A DNA stretch of 17,926 bases from CAIZGX01 sp044371535 (lineage in GTDB: Bacteria > Bacteroidota > Bacteroidia > Flavobacteriales_D > Sanyastnellaceae): contig JBILTL010000033.1 of assembly GCA_044371535.1 (NCBI GenBank), forward strand, positions 1-17,926, written 5' to 3'. A program made the translations under genes and the position numbers. Position 1 is the stretch's first letter. Each line of letters starts with the position of its first letter. This document shows positions 7,256 through 14,123 of this stretch, in pieces. A model generated the notes under the pieces. It had not been told where the DNA came from and did not search any database. It was given only the letters and a program-made list of their open reading frames with translations.

Positions 7256-8098
7256 ATGAAAAAATTCTACCATTTAACTTTTGCCTTGGGAACAGCTGGA
7301 ATGCTTTTCTTCGCTGGAATTGAATCTGACAACGGAAAAGCGGGTGCTACAGGTTCTCCAGGAGAACAAACCTGCAGTCAATCGAATTGTCACACCGGAA
7401 GTACAGACAATTCTATGGGCGGTTCTGTAACATTGACGTCAACTGATTTAGTGAACTGGGAATACACTCCGGGACAAACGTATACGCTCACTGCTACTGT
7501 GTCACAACAAGGAAGATCTTTGTTTGGAATTGGTCTTGAGGCTTTACTTCCATCAGGTGCAAATGCGGGGAACCTTGTTCCTGGCACTGGAACCACAACT
7601 AAGAACGCAACGATCGCAGGAAACTCTAGAAAGAACATCGTTCACAACATGAATGCGGGTGCAACAGCTAATGCGCATTCCTTTACATTCACTTGGACCG
7701 CTCCGGCTACAGATGTCGGACCCATTACAATCTATTACGCTGGTAACGCAACCAACAACAATGGTATGAAGACAGGCGATTATATTTACAATGCTTCTCA
7801 AGTTGTTACCCCAGCGGGTGTAAATGTTCAAGAGCAAGTGAATACTCCTTTCACATTTTCATTCTATCCTAATCCAGCTACGGAAAACATTACGGTAAAC
7901 TATTCCCTTGAGCAATCCGCTAAGGTTACTTATACCATCTATGATTTAACTGGAAAGCAGGTGCAATCAGAATCATCAAACCGTTTCCCAGGAGCTCAAC
8001 AACAAAACGTGAATGTGAACAGCCTTCAAGCCGGCACATATTTACTAAGCGTGAACGTTAATGGAAATGTGATCACAAAGAGATTTATAAAGAAATAA
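7256..8098 (+). CDS. Secreted T9SS-sorted protein with choice-of-anchor V-like domain and a CX4CH motif
   Basis: This is a 280-residue exported protein of unknown function. Residues 1-20 form a Sec signal peptide. Next comes a segment GATGSPGEQTCSQSNCHTG (30-48), which opens the domain known as choice-of-anchor V. Cys40, Cys45 and His46 form CX4CH, a spacing that could attach haem c. A beta-rich domain follows to about residue 182 with candidate axial ligands His130 and His141. The last 80 residues (about 199-280) are a type A T9SS sorting domain: FSFYPNPATENITV, then a YDLTGKQV strand, LQAGTYLLSV and the basic end KRFIKK. That domain directs passage through the outer membrane by the Por machinery and is then normally cleaved. 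Haem binding is inference only. The gene stands alone between two terminators. Confidence 0.85.
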   Translation: MKKFYHLTFALGTAGMLFFAGIESDNGKAGATGSPGEQTCSQSNCHTGSTDNSMGGSVTLTSTDLVNWEYTPGQTYTLTATVSQQGRSLFGIGLEALLPSGANAGNLVPGTGTTTKNATIAGNSRKNIVHNMNAGATANAHSFTFTWTAPATDVGPITIYYAGNATNNNGMKTGDYIYNASQVVTPAGVNVQEQVNTPFTFSFYPNPATENITVNYSLEQSAKVTYTIYDLTGKQVQSESSNRFPGAQQQNVNVNSLQAGTYLLSVNVNGNVITKRFIKK

Positions 8099-8115
8099 TC
8101 TTTCTATATCTCCAT

Positions 8116-8143
8116 AAAAAAAGAGCACCGTGGTGCTCTTTTT
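8116..8143. terminator. Bidirectional terminator between the T9SS protein gene and pdhC
   Basis: The stem GAGCACC / GGTGCTC (8123-8138) around GT is flanked by A-runs on the left and T-runs on the right. It gives a T5 tail on the plus strand and a T7 tail on the minus strand. It lies in the 63-base gap between two convergent genes and should serve both. Confidence 0.88.
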
Positions 8144-8161
8144 CATTGATACAATATCTCT

Positions 8162-9418
8162 TTAGATGAACATCAAAACTGGTTCTTCCAACATTGCCTT
8201 TAAGGTTTGAAGGAATGCAGATCCAGAAGCTCCATCTACTACACGGTGATCGCAGCTTAAAGTCAACTTCATGGTGTGTCCTGGAACTACTGCACCGTTC
8301 TTCACAACAGGAACTTCGCGAATAGCACCAACAGCAAGAATACATGCATCTGGTGGATTCACAATAGCAGTGAATTCTTCAATGCCGAACATTCCCAAGT
8401 TTGAAATAGTGAAGGTGTTGCCTTCCCAATCCGATGGTTGAAGTTTTTTATTCTTCGCTTTGTCAACGAATACTTTCACTTCTTGATTGATTTGGGCCAA
8501 TGTCTTGGTGTCTGAGAATCTTACTACAGGAACTAACAATCCTTCATCAACTGCAACTGCAACGCCCATGTGAACGTGGTGATTGTAGCGAATGGTATCG
8601 CCTCTCCAAGATGAATTTACTTTCGGATGTTGCTTCAGTGCCAATGAAGTGGCCTTGATAACCATATCGTTGAATGATACTTTAGATCCGGTTGCTGCGT
8701 TCATTGCTGCACGCGCTTCAACTGCTCTGCCCATATCAATTTCCATCGTTAAATAGAAATGAGGAGCTGTGAATTTACTTTCAGCAAGACGACGAGCGAT
8801 GGTCTTACGCATTTGAGAAACATTCTCTTCCGTGTATGACTCAACAGCATTCGCAGATTGAACTGCAGCACCTGCCATAAATGCATCGATGTCTCTTCTT
8901 ACAATTCTTCCACCATCACCTGAACCAGGAATGTACTGAAGTGGTAATCCTTTGTCCTCAGCTAACTTCTTAGCCAATGGACTTACGCGCATGCGACCGT
9001 CGTTAACTGGCTTCGGTGCAGATGCAGGAGCTGAAACAGGAGCAGTTGCTATAGGAGCAGCTGGCTTTGGTGCTTCAACAACCGGTGCAGGAGCAATTGG
9101 TGCTGGCGCAGCAACAGGAGCCTCTTCTTTCGCTGCAGGAGCAGCGCCTTCAGCAGCAACAATAGCCGATACATCCTCACCTTCTTTTCCGAATACCGCT
9201 AACAATGCATCTACAGCTACGGTCTTTCCTTTTTCTACACCAATGTAAAGAAGAATTCCGTCGACGTAAGATTCAAATTCCATGGTAGCCTTGTCGGTTT
9301 CAATTTCCGCCAACAACTCACCACTTTTAACTTTATCTCCCACTTTCTTGTGCCATGCCGCAACGGTTCCTTCCGTCATGGTATCGCTCAACTTGGGCAT
9401 ACGAACTATTTCAGCCAT
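8162..9418 (-). CDS. pdhC: Pyruvate dehydrogenase complex E2, dihydrolipoamide acetyltransferase
   Basis: E2 forms the core of the pyruvate dehydrogenase complex and transfers the acetyl group from lipoyl-lysine to CoA. The 418-residue protein has one lipoyl domain (about 1-80) with the lipoylated Lys43 in ETDKATM. A flexible Ala/Pro-rich linker follows (about 88-138), then the peripheral subunit-binding domain (about 144-180, RVSPLAKKLAEDKG...GGRIVRRDI), and the acyltransferase domain (about 195-418) with the active-site DHRVVDG (His391, Asp395) near the C-terminus. The IEEFTAIVNPPDACILAVG block fits the pyruvate rather than the 2-oxoglutarate enzyme, as does the adjacent pdhA 10 bases upstream. 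The start ATG sits in the A-rich leader AAAAAATTATGGC, identical to that of pdhA. A bidirectional terminator ends the unit. Confidence 0.93.
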   Translation of the reverse strand: MAEIVRMPKLSDTMTEGTVAAWHKKVGDKVKSGELLAEIETDKATMEFESYVDGILLYIGVEKGKTVAVDALLAVFGKEGEDVSAIVAAEGAAPAAKEEAPVAAPAPIAPAPVVEAPKPAAPIATAPVSAPASAPKPVNDGRMRVSPLAKKLAEDKGLPLQYIPGSGDGGRIVRRDIDAFMAGAAVQSANAVESYTEENVSQMRKTIARRLAESKFTAPHFYLTMEIDMGRAVEARAAMNAATGSKVSFNDMVIKATSLALKQHPKVNSSWRGDTIRYNHHVHMGVAVAVDEGLLVPVVRFSDTKTLAQINQEVKVFVDKAKNKKLQPSDWEGNTFTISNLGMFGIEEFTAIVNPPDACILAVGAIREVPVVKNGAVVPGHTMKLTLSCDHRVVDGASGSAFLQTLKAMLEEPVLMFI

Positions 9419-9428
9419 AATTTTTTTA

Positions 9429-10463
9429 TTAGTCGATTACGTAAGGGTAATCGTCGTGAGAATATACGTCTTTATAAATTTCTTCTTTTTCCGGAAGTGG
9501 TGAATTCTCTGCGAATTCAACAGAAGCAAGAACTACTGCTTTAATTTCTTCTTCAACCGCTTCTATTTCTTTTTCAGTCATCCATTTGTTATCGCGAATC
9601 TTACGCAAAACGAAATCAATTGGATCCTTTTCAATATACTCTTGAACTTCTTCTTTCGTGCGGTACTTCTGAGGGTCACTCATACTGTGTCCCTTGTAGC
9701 GGTATGTCTGAATGTCTAACAATGTTGGACCTTCACCTGCTCTTCCTCTTGCAACAGCTCTGTCGAACGCTTCAGCAACAGCTTCCGGATTCATGCCGTC
9801 TACAGACTCTGATGGCATTTCAAAGCTAGCACCCAATGTTTTCAAATCGGTAACATTCGAAGTACGCTCGATAGAAGTTCCCATCGCGTACTGGTTGTTT
9901 TCAATAACGAAAATGCATGGAATCTTCCATGTCATTGCCATGTTGAAAGTCTCGTACAATGCACCTTGACGTGCAGCACCGTCTCCGAAGAAACAAACAG
10001 TAACGTGGTCTTCACCGCGATACTTATCAGCGAAAGCAATACCTGCTCCCATTGGAATTTGAGCACCTACAATACCATGTCCACCAAACAAATTCTTCTC
10101 TTTGTCGAACATGTGCATTGAACCACCCTTTCCTTTTGAGAGTCCAGTTGCCTTGCCGTAAAGCTCAGCCATAACTCTATTCGGATCAGAACCCATCACA
10201 AGTGGATGAGCGTGGTCGCGGTAGGCTGTAATAACTTTATCTGTTGGCTTAATGGCCTCCATCATTCCAGAAAGAACCGCCTCTTGTCCAATGTACAAGT
10301 GACAGAATCCACCGAATTTTTGTTGAATATATAACTGACCGCACTTCTCTTCGAACTTGCGCATCAATAGCATTTCACGATACCATTTTAGGTAAGTTGC
10401 TTTTGTAAAGCGCTCTCCTGTAGCGGTTGAGGCTTTTTTAGTTGACTTAGACGCTGTTGCCAT
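9429..10463 (-). CDS. pdhA: Pyruvate dehydrogenase E1 component, alpha subunit
   Basis: E1 alpha with E1 beta decarboxylates pyruvate on thiamine diphosphate and reductively acetylates E2 lipoate. The 344-residue protein shows the thiamine diphosphate motif from GDG (160-162) to NN (189-190), the YRDHAHPL segment (81-88), and the loop YRYKGHSMSDP (254-264), where eukaryotic enzymes carry phosphorylation sites. The first 20 residues are rich in Ser, Thr and Lys and precede the domain. pdhC follows after 10 bases. The E1 beta gene is absent from this window, so it must be elsewhere. I recall the pdhA-pdhC pair with distant pdhB as common in Flavobacteriia. A strong TAnnTTTG promoter lies just upstream, separating the gene from pheS. 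Confidence 0.93.
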   Translation of the reverse strand: MATASKSTKKASTATGERFTKATYLKWYREMLLMRKFEEKCGQLYIQQKFGGFCHLYIGQEAVLSGMMEAIKPTDKVITAYRDHAHPLVMGSDPNRVMAELYGKATGLSKGKGGSMHMFDKEKNLFGGHGIVGAQIPMGAGIAFADKYRGEDHVTVCFFGDGAARQGALYETFNMAMTWKIPCIFVIENNQYAMGTSIERTSNVTDLKTLGASFEMPSESVDGMNPEAVAEAFDRAVARGRAGEGPTLLDIQTYRYKGHSMSDPQKYRTKEEVQEYIEKDPIDFVLRKIRDNKWMTEKEIEAVEEEIKAVVLASVEFAENSPLPEKEEIYKDVYSHDDYPYVID

Positions 10464-10479
10464 AATTTTTTGTTACTTG

Positions 10480-10508
10480 CAAATATAGTTAGGAAGGCCT
10501 TGTACAAA
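10480..10508 (-). promoter_or_regulatory. Promoter of pdhA-pdhC
   Basis: On the minus strand a TTTG (10508 to 10505) is followed after 17 bases by TATATTTG (10487 to 10480), a full match to the Bacteroidota consensus TTTG / TAnnTTTG at good spacing. The -7 element ends 16 bases before the pdhA ATG. A TGTACA hexamer (10501-10506) overlaps the -33 element. Confidence 0.65.
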
Positions 10509-10524
10509 AAGACTTCCTGTAAAA

Positions 10525-10541
10525 AGTGTACAATGTACACT
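10525..10541 (-). terminator. Inverted repeat after pheS: weak terminator or operator
   Basis: The perfect inverted repeat AGTGTACA-T-TGTACACT (minus strand) lies 18 bases past the pheS stop and is followed by TTTT, so it can fold into a 7-bp stem with an ATT loop and act as a modest terminator of ppi-pheS. It also contains two overlapping TGTACA palindromes 17 bases upstream of the pdhA -33 element, so it may instead be a protein-binding site. The sequence does not decide between the two. Confidence 0.5.
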
Positions 10542-10559
10542 ATCTTATTGTAAAAAATA

Positions 10560-11582
10560 CTATATGGTTTTCTTGAATTGACTCAAGAAGCGCATATCGT
10601 TTTCAAAGAAATGTCTTAGATCATCGACTCCGTATCGCAACATCGCAATACGCTCGATACCCATACCGAATGCGAATCCTGAATACTTCTCAGAATCAAT
10701 TCCAGAAGCGGCTAAAACACTAGGGTCTACCATTCCGCATCCCATAATCTCTAACCATCCTGTTCCTTTGGTAATTCTGTGATCGGCCGGAGTTTCTAAG
10801 CCCCAATAAACATCCATTTCCGCACTTGGCTCGGTGAATGGAAAGTAAGAAGGTCTCAATCGAATTTTCGCTTTTCCAAAAAAGGCTTCGGTAAACATTT
10901 GTAGCACCTGTTTCATATCTGCGAAAGAAACTCCTTCGTCGATGTACAATCCTTCAATCTGATGGAATTGACAATGTGCACGACTTGAAATAGCCTCGTT
11001 TCGGTATACTCTTCCAGGCATAACTATGCGAATCGGTGGCTTGGTGGTTTCCATCACACGAACTTGAACACTACTTGTGTGCGTGCGCAAAACCGTGTCT
11101 GGCTGACCTTCCACAAAAAAAGTATCTTGCATGTCTCGCGCAGGATGCTCAGGTGAGAAGTTCAACCCTGAGAATACATGCCAATCATCTTCGATCTCTG
11201 GTCCATCTTCCACACTGAATCCCATGCGTTCAAAAATGGAAAGAATCTCTTCGCGTACCAACTGTAAAGGATGTCTACTTCCATGACTCCATTCACCATA
11301 AGGGCGAGTAAAATCAGGCACTTCAACATTTCCTTTCTTCGATTTAAATTGAAGTGAGGCCTCGTCGATTTTTTCCTGAACAGAAGTTTTCAATCCGTTC
11401 ATCACCGCACCAACGGCTTTCTTCTCTTCGTTTGGAATGGCTTTGAACGCCTCGAACAAATCGTTCAAGATACCTTTCCTTCCCAAATATTTTACACGGA
11501 AGGCTTCAACCTCCTCGGCATTGCTTAGTTGTGTGGAAGCAACTTCAAGTTTTAGTTGCTCTATTTGCTCAACTAAACTCAC
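10560..11582 (-). CDS. pheS: Phenylalanyl-tRNA synthetase alpha subunit
   Basis: PheS is the catalytic alpha chain of the alpha2-beta2 class II synthetase that charges tRNA-Phe. The 340-residue protein has the N-terminal tRNA-binding coiled coil (about 1-85, including KYLGRKG at 31-37), motif 2 RVYRNEAISSRAHCQFHQIEG (191-211) and motif 3 AFGMGIERIAMLRYG (304-318). Length agrees with the family (about 330-345). It starts with GTG, whose bases overlap the TGA stop of the cyclophilin gene by 4 (11579-11582). This pairing suggests translational coupling. pheT is not adjacent and not in the window. An inverted repeat follows the stop. Confidence 0.95.
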   Translation of the reverse strand: MSLVEQIEQLKLEVASTQLSNAEEVEAFRVKYLGRKGILNDLFEAFKAIPNEEKKAVGAVMNGLKTSVQEKIDEASLQFKSKKGNVEVPDFTRPYGEWSHGSRHPLQLVREEILSIFERMGFSVEDGPEIEDDWHVFSGLNFSPEHPARDMQDTFFVEGQPDTVLRTHTSSVQVRVMETTKPPIRIVMPGRVYRNEAISSRAHCQFHQIEGLYIDEGVSFADMKQVLQMFTEAFFGKAKIRLRPSYFPFTEPSAEMDVYWGLETPADHRITKGTGWLEIMGCGMVDPSVLAASGIDSEKYSGFAFGMGIERIAMLRYGVDDLRHFFENDMRFLSQFKKTI

Positions 11583-12364
11583 TTGATCACCTCCATTTTC
11601 ATGCTAATGTCCTGCACTGGTCTGTCCCCGGCTGCTGTAGGCATTGAAAGAATCTTGTCTAAAATATCAAGGCCTTCAACCACTTCACCGAATACGGTGT
11701 AGTCCATATCCAATTGAGCTGTTCCTCCAATGGTTTTGTATACTTCGCGTTGCTCAGGTGTGTATGCAAAATTTGGATTCTTTTGCTTCACATATTGTTC
11801 AACTTGATTGATTTGCGCATCTGTCATGGCTTGACCTTGCGCTATATAGAACTGGCTGCCGCTTGATGATTTAGTAGGATTTACATAATCACCCTGACGT
11901 GCAGCTGCCAGAGCACCTTTCTTATGAATGAAGTTTGAATTGAATTCAGCTGGAATGGTATATCCAGGACCACCCATACCCAATTGCGTTCCAGCTGCGG
12001 CGCCGCGGCTGTTCGGATCACCGCCCTGAGCCATGAATCCGCGAATGCAACGGTGGAACAATAAATCGTTGTAGAAACCGGATTCCACCAACTTGATGAA
12101 ATTATCTCTATGCTGTGGGGTCTCATCATAAAGACGAATAACCATATCGCCTAATGAAGTACTAACCTTAATACGTGTGTTGGTGTGATCTGTTTGCATG
12201 TTTTTATTTGTTTGATTCTCTTTGTTTTCAATAGGTACAGGCTCTCCAATGGTCAAATTAGAGTTGCCGTTGTTAATGGGTTCTTGCGATTTACATCCTG
12301 TTGCATTCAAGAATAAAAGGAAAGAAAAAATGGCAAAACCCCAAAAAGATAGACGTGAATTCAT
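11579..12364 (-). CDS. Lipoprotein peptidyl-prolyl isomerase, cyclophilin type
   Basis: This is a cyclophilin that catalyses cis-trans isomerisation of Xaa-Pro bonds. The 261-residue protein begins with a lipoprotein signal peptide ending in NATGC (Cys24) and an Asn/Gln-rich tether to about residue 62. The cyclophilin domain follows (about 63-261), with FHRCIRGFMAQGGDP (103-117; Arg105 corresponds to the catalytic Arg of human cyclophilin A) and SSGSQFYIAQ (167-176). An extra segment of some 30 residues (about 179-210) interrupts the domain, which I recall in related bacterial cyclophilins. The lipobox implies anchoring in the periplasm or outer membrane. A start at Met56 would give a cytoplasmic form but would discard a well-formed signal. 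The gene overlaps pheS and diverges from a small lipoprotein gene. Confidence 0.88.
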   Translation of the reverse strand: MNSRLSFWGFAIFSFLLFLNATGCKSQEPINNGNSNLTIGEPVPIENKENQTNKNMQTDHTNTRIKVSTSLGDMVIRLYDETPQHRDNFIKLVESGFYNDLLFHRCIRGFMAQGGDPNSRGAAAGTQLGMGGPGYTIPAEFNSNFIHKKGALAAARQGDYVNPTKSSSGSQFYIAQGQAMTDAQINQVEQYVKQKNPNFAYTPEQREVYKTIGGTAQLDMDYTVFGEVVEGLDILDKILSMPTAAGDRPVQDISMKMEVIK

Positions 12365-12392
12365 TTTTTTTTCTTTAATTTGTGATACTTAA

Positions 12393-12404
12393 CCGATTAA
12401 TCGG
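12393..12404. promoter_or_regulatory. 12-bp perfect palindrome between divergent lipoprotein genes
   Basis: CCGATTAATCGG is a perfect palindrome in the 62-base gap between the cyclophilin start (minus) and the small lipoprotein start (plus). A minus-strand TAATTTTG (12415 to 12408), matching TAnnTTTG, lies beside it. A palindrome this long occurs by chance a few times in a window of this size, so operator function is speculative. Confidence 0.25.
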
Positions 12405-12426
12405 CCACAAAATTAAGCAAACGTCT

Positions 12427-12813
12427 ATGAAGGCTACACGAACTTTTCAATTTGTTTTTGGAATTTTATTATTAATTGCATCTACAATGACTTTATCCTC
12501 TTGTGTAAAAGAGGAGCCAACCATTGCTGTAGTGCGCGTGATAGATGCGAATGGTGATCCTGTTCAAGGTGCTACTGTTCGTTTGTACGGTTCTCCGTCA
12601 CAAACACCTCCTCCACCGAACGCCATCGCTTTAGATACTACTTTCATTACTGACGCGACAGGTACTGTTACAGTAGATTACTCCGAAGAATACAAATTAG
12701 GTCAAGCGGGATTCGCTGTATTGGACATCGAAGCTTACAAAGGTGCTCTTTACGGAGTTGGAATTATCAAGATCGAAGAGCAAGAAACCACTGAGGTTAC
12801 AATCGAAATCTAA
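12427..12813 (+). CDS. Small lipoprotein with carboxypeptidase-regulatory-like beta domain
   Basis: This 128-residue predicted lipoprotein has no known function. The start chosen is the ATG at 12427, because residues 1-26 from there form a typical signal with lipobox TLSSC (Cys26). An in-frame ATG at 12382 would add 15 residues ahead of the signal and lies in the intergenic palindrome region. After VKEEPT the mature part reads AVVRVIDANGDPVQGATVRLYG (about 34-55), the pattern of a carboxypeptidase-regulatory / Ig-like beta sandwich. A Pro-rich loop (TPPPPN) and strands ending VTIEI follow. Such domains occur in cell-surface lipoproteins of Bacteroidota, but the role here cannot be read. It converges on the minus-strand hypothetical gene with a 4-base gap and is followed by two plus-strand hairpins inside that gene. 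Confidence 0.75.
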   Translation: MKATRTFQFVFGILLLIASTMTLSSCVKEEPTIAVVRVIDANGDPVQGATVRLYGSPSQTPPPPNAIALDTTFITDATGTVTVDYSEEYKLGQAGFAVLDIEAYKGALYGVGIIKIEEQETTEVTIEI

Positions 12814-12815
12814 TT

Positions 12816-12857
12816 GATTATGCTTCGTTACCGAAGTATTTCATAATCGCCTTTTTT
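12816..12857 (+). terminator. Interrupted hairpin with T-tract at the end of the small lipoprotein gene
   Basis: Outer arms GATTATG / CATAATC and inner arms CTTCG / CGAAG enclose a TTAC loop, with a 5-base bulge on the right side. The plus strand then reads GCC and six T. Only the plus-strand direction has a T-tract, so it would end the lipoprotein transcript. The structure lies almost entirely inside the 3' end of the convergent gene. Confidence 0.5.
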
Positions 12858-13153
12858 AATAGAACTTCCTGATCTCCCGGACTCAACACCGGGAGATTTT
12901 CTTTTTTAGCGAAATGTGGCCAGCCGTCCACGTCTCTTCCCTCAAACTCATAGTAGCCATAAGGCTCTAGTAATGTACATACCGCTATGTGCATAAGCTC
13001 TAGTTTCTGATCCTTTTTGAATTTCAAATCGAAAATACCCAGTTCCTGTAACCCGATTAAAAGAAGAATTGCAGAATAGTCTAGCTTTTCTCCGAAGTTC
13101 TTCGATGCTATTTCGAGTGTCTCTTGCCACTTTTTTTCAAATAAATAATCCAT
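12818..13153 (-). CDS. Conserved hypothetical protein
   Basis: I assign no function to this gene. The preferred start is ATG at 13153, giving 111 residues beginning MDYLFEKKWQETLE. The open frame continues 26 codons upstream to 13231, but that part crosses AT-rich DNA next to the divergent gene and looks non-coding. The protein is soluble, with no signal peptide or membrane segment. The helical first half has the segment ILLLIGLQELG (about 29-39), then LMHIAVCTLLEPYGYYEFEGRDVDGWPHF (about 53-81), which carries the most distinctive residues (EGRDxDGWPH). I recall this as a small conserved protein of Bacteroidota without a characterised role. Its final third overlaps two plus-strand hairpins that probably terminate the convergent lipoprotein gene, a constraint on its codons. 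Confidence 0.7.
   Translation of the reverse strand: MDYLFEKKWQETLEIASKNFGEKLDYSAILLLIGLQELGIFDLKFKKDQKLELMHIAVCTLLEPYGYYEFEGRDVDGWPHFAKKENLPVLSPGDQEVLLKKAIMKYFGNEA
12872..12907 (+). terminator. Strong plus-strand terminator inside the hypothetical gene
   Basis: A perfect 9-bp stem ATCTCCCGG / CCGGGAGAT with an 8-base loop (12881-12888) is followed on the plus strand by TTTCTTTTTT. The minus strand has no T-tract after the stem, so it acts only on transcripts from the lipoprotein side. It starts 58 bases past the lipoprotein stop, wholly within the coding region of the convergent hypothetical gene. Confidence 0.75.
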
Positions 13154-13239
13154 GTCGTCTGTGCTTCTAAAAAATATTTTAAAAAAGTTGTAACCTTTTT
13201 TGGCGAAGGTAGGTATACCCCTACATAACATACCACGTC

Positions 13240-13638
13240 ATGAAAACTAAATTATTCACCCTAATCGCTCTCCTAGTTTTAACAACAAGCGCATTCGCTC
13301 AATCAACTACTCAATTGTTAGATGCTCAATTGTATGTTACAAAGAATAAAGCAGCTGCAAAATACACTCGTACCATTACTAAAGTTGGCGAGTCGCTTTT
13401 CCAAGCGCAAATAAACTTCCAAACAGGAGAAGTTATGATGACCGGCACTTATTTAGATGAAGCGTTAACGATTCCACAAGGTGAGTTCGTTTACTTCTTC
13501 GCAAATGGAATTAAAGAATCTCAAGGATTATATGAAGCAGGTCAGCGCTTAGGTTCATGGCAACGTTGGAATTTCGACGGCGCACAAAAACCAGATCGCT
13601 ACTACCAAGAAGCAACAGCAATGCTCTCGGCTAAATAA
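13240..13638 (+). CDS. Small exported protein with MORN/YwqK-like segment
   Basis: This 132-residue protein has a Sec signal peptide (hydrophobic residues 5-17, cleavage probably after Ala20 in SAFA-Q) and is therefore periplasmic or secreted. There is no lipobox. The second half has a repeat-like pattern GEFVYFFANGIKESQGLYEAG (81-101) followed by GSWQRWNFDG (105-114). It resembles MORN or YwqK-type repeats, in which Gly-x-Trp and a following x-x-Gly recur. These are common in Bacteroidota exported proteins and give no specific function. The gene is divergent from the conserved hypothetical gene and convergent with the Fur gene. A terminator hairpin follows 29 bases past its stop. No convincing promoter is visible. 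A TTG at 13188 and TAGGTATA at 13210 form only a weak candidate. Confidence 0.7.
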   Translation: MKTKLFTLIALLVLTTSAFAQSTTQLLDAQLYVTKNKAAAKYTRTITKVGESLFQAQINFQTGEVMMTGTYLDEALTIPQGEFVYFFANGIKESQGLYEAGQRLGSWQRWNFDGAQKPDRYYQEATAMLSAK

Positions 13639-13667
13639 ATAAAATAGAAGTTAACTTTTAAGAAGGG

Positions 13668-13701
13668 AAAGGAAATAGGAAACTATTTCCTTTTTCTTTT
13701 T
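13668..13701 (+). terminator. Terminator of the MORN-like gene, overlapping the fur 3' end
   Basis: An 11-bp stem AAAGGAAATAG / CTATTTCCTTT closes a GAAA tetraloop (13679-13682) and is followed by TTCTTTTT on the plus strand. The right arm begins exactly at the Fur stop codon (13683-13685), so the fur coding end doubles as half of this terminator. The minus-strand continuation (TTTCCC) is a poor T-tract. Confidence 0.8.
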
Positions 13702-14123
13702 CCGTAAAAATTAAGGCTGTGCATGGAAATTTCAATATCGAAAATCTCTTCCAAGGTAGCTTTAATGTTTTGAATGCGCGGATCGCAAAACTCAAATACC
13801 TCTCCGGTGTCTGTTAAAATAATATGATCGTGCTGCTGGTTCTGATAGGCCTTTTCAAAATGCGCAATGTTCTGTCCGAATTGATTCTTTCTAACCAATG
13901 CGCAATTCAACAACAACTCTATTGTATTGTACAAAGTGGCGCGAGAAACGCGGTACTTTTTATTCTTCATTCGAACATATAGCGACTCAATATCGAAGTG
14001 ATCTTCGATAGTATATATCTCGGCTAGAATAGCATAACGCTCTGGCGTCTTGCGATGCAAATGCTTCTCTAAGTACGCGGTAAAAATTTCCTTAACCTTA
14101 TCTTGAATATCTTGTTGAGACAT
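13683..14123 (-). CDS. Fur-family transcriptional regulator lacking the CxxC zinc site
   Basis: This metal-responsive repressor of the Fur/PerR/Zur family has 146 residues from the ATG at 14123. The winged-helix domain (about 1-85) contains RKTPERYAILAEIY (24-37) and the recognition region YRVSRATLYNTIELL (57-71). The dimerisation domain has the HDHI motif (98-101) and the later His135. The CxxC pair that holds structural zinc in classical Fur is absent: the segment reads IILTDTG, with Leu103 and Thr106 in those places, and only Cys113 follows. I recall this as typical of the Bacteroidota branch. The frame stays open upstream to a GTG at 14180 (165 residues). I prefer 14123 because domain homology begins there, the extension is AT-rich, and a TACATTTG element (14136 to 14129) lies directly before it. 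Target genes cannot be inferred. Confidence 0.88.
   Translation of the reverse strand: MSQQDIQDKVKEIFTAYLEKHLHRKTPERYAILAEIYTIEDHFDIESLYVRMKNKKYRVSRATLYNTIELLLNCALVRKNQFGQNIAHFEKAYQNQQHDHIILTDTGEVFEFCDPRIQNIKATLEEIFDIEISMHSLNFYGKRKRK

Noticed and set aside
8998..9180. Apparent low-complexity repeat in pdhC
   Set aside because: It is the normal flexible Ala/Pro linker between the lipoyl and subunit-binding domains, not a mobile or CRISPR-like repeat.
8952..9248. 98-codon plus-strand open frame rich in Ala and Gly opposite pdhC
   Set aside because: It is a shadow of the Ala/Pro linker of E2. No start context or domain.
12382..12426. ATG at 12382 extending the small lipoprotein by 15 residues
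   Set aside because: It would put 15 residues, including charged ones, ahead of a complete lipoprotein signal peptide. The ATG at 12427 gives a standard signal.
13154..13231. 26-codon upstream extension of the conserved hypothetical protein
   Set aside because: The stretch is AT-rich, reads as Phe/Lys runs and reaches to within 9 bases of the divergent gene, leaving no promoter space.
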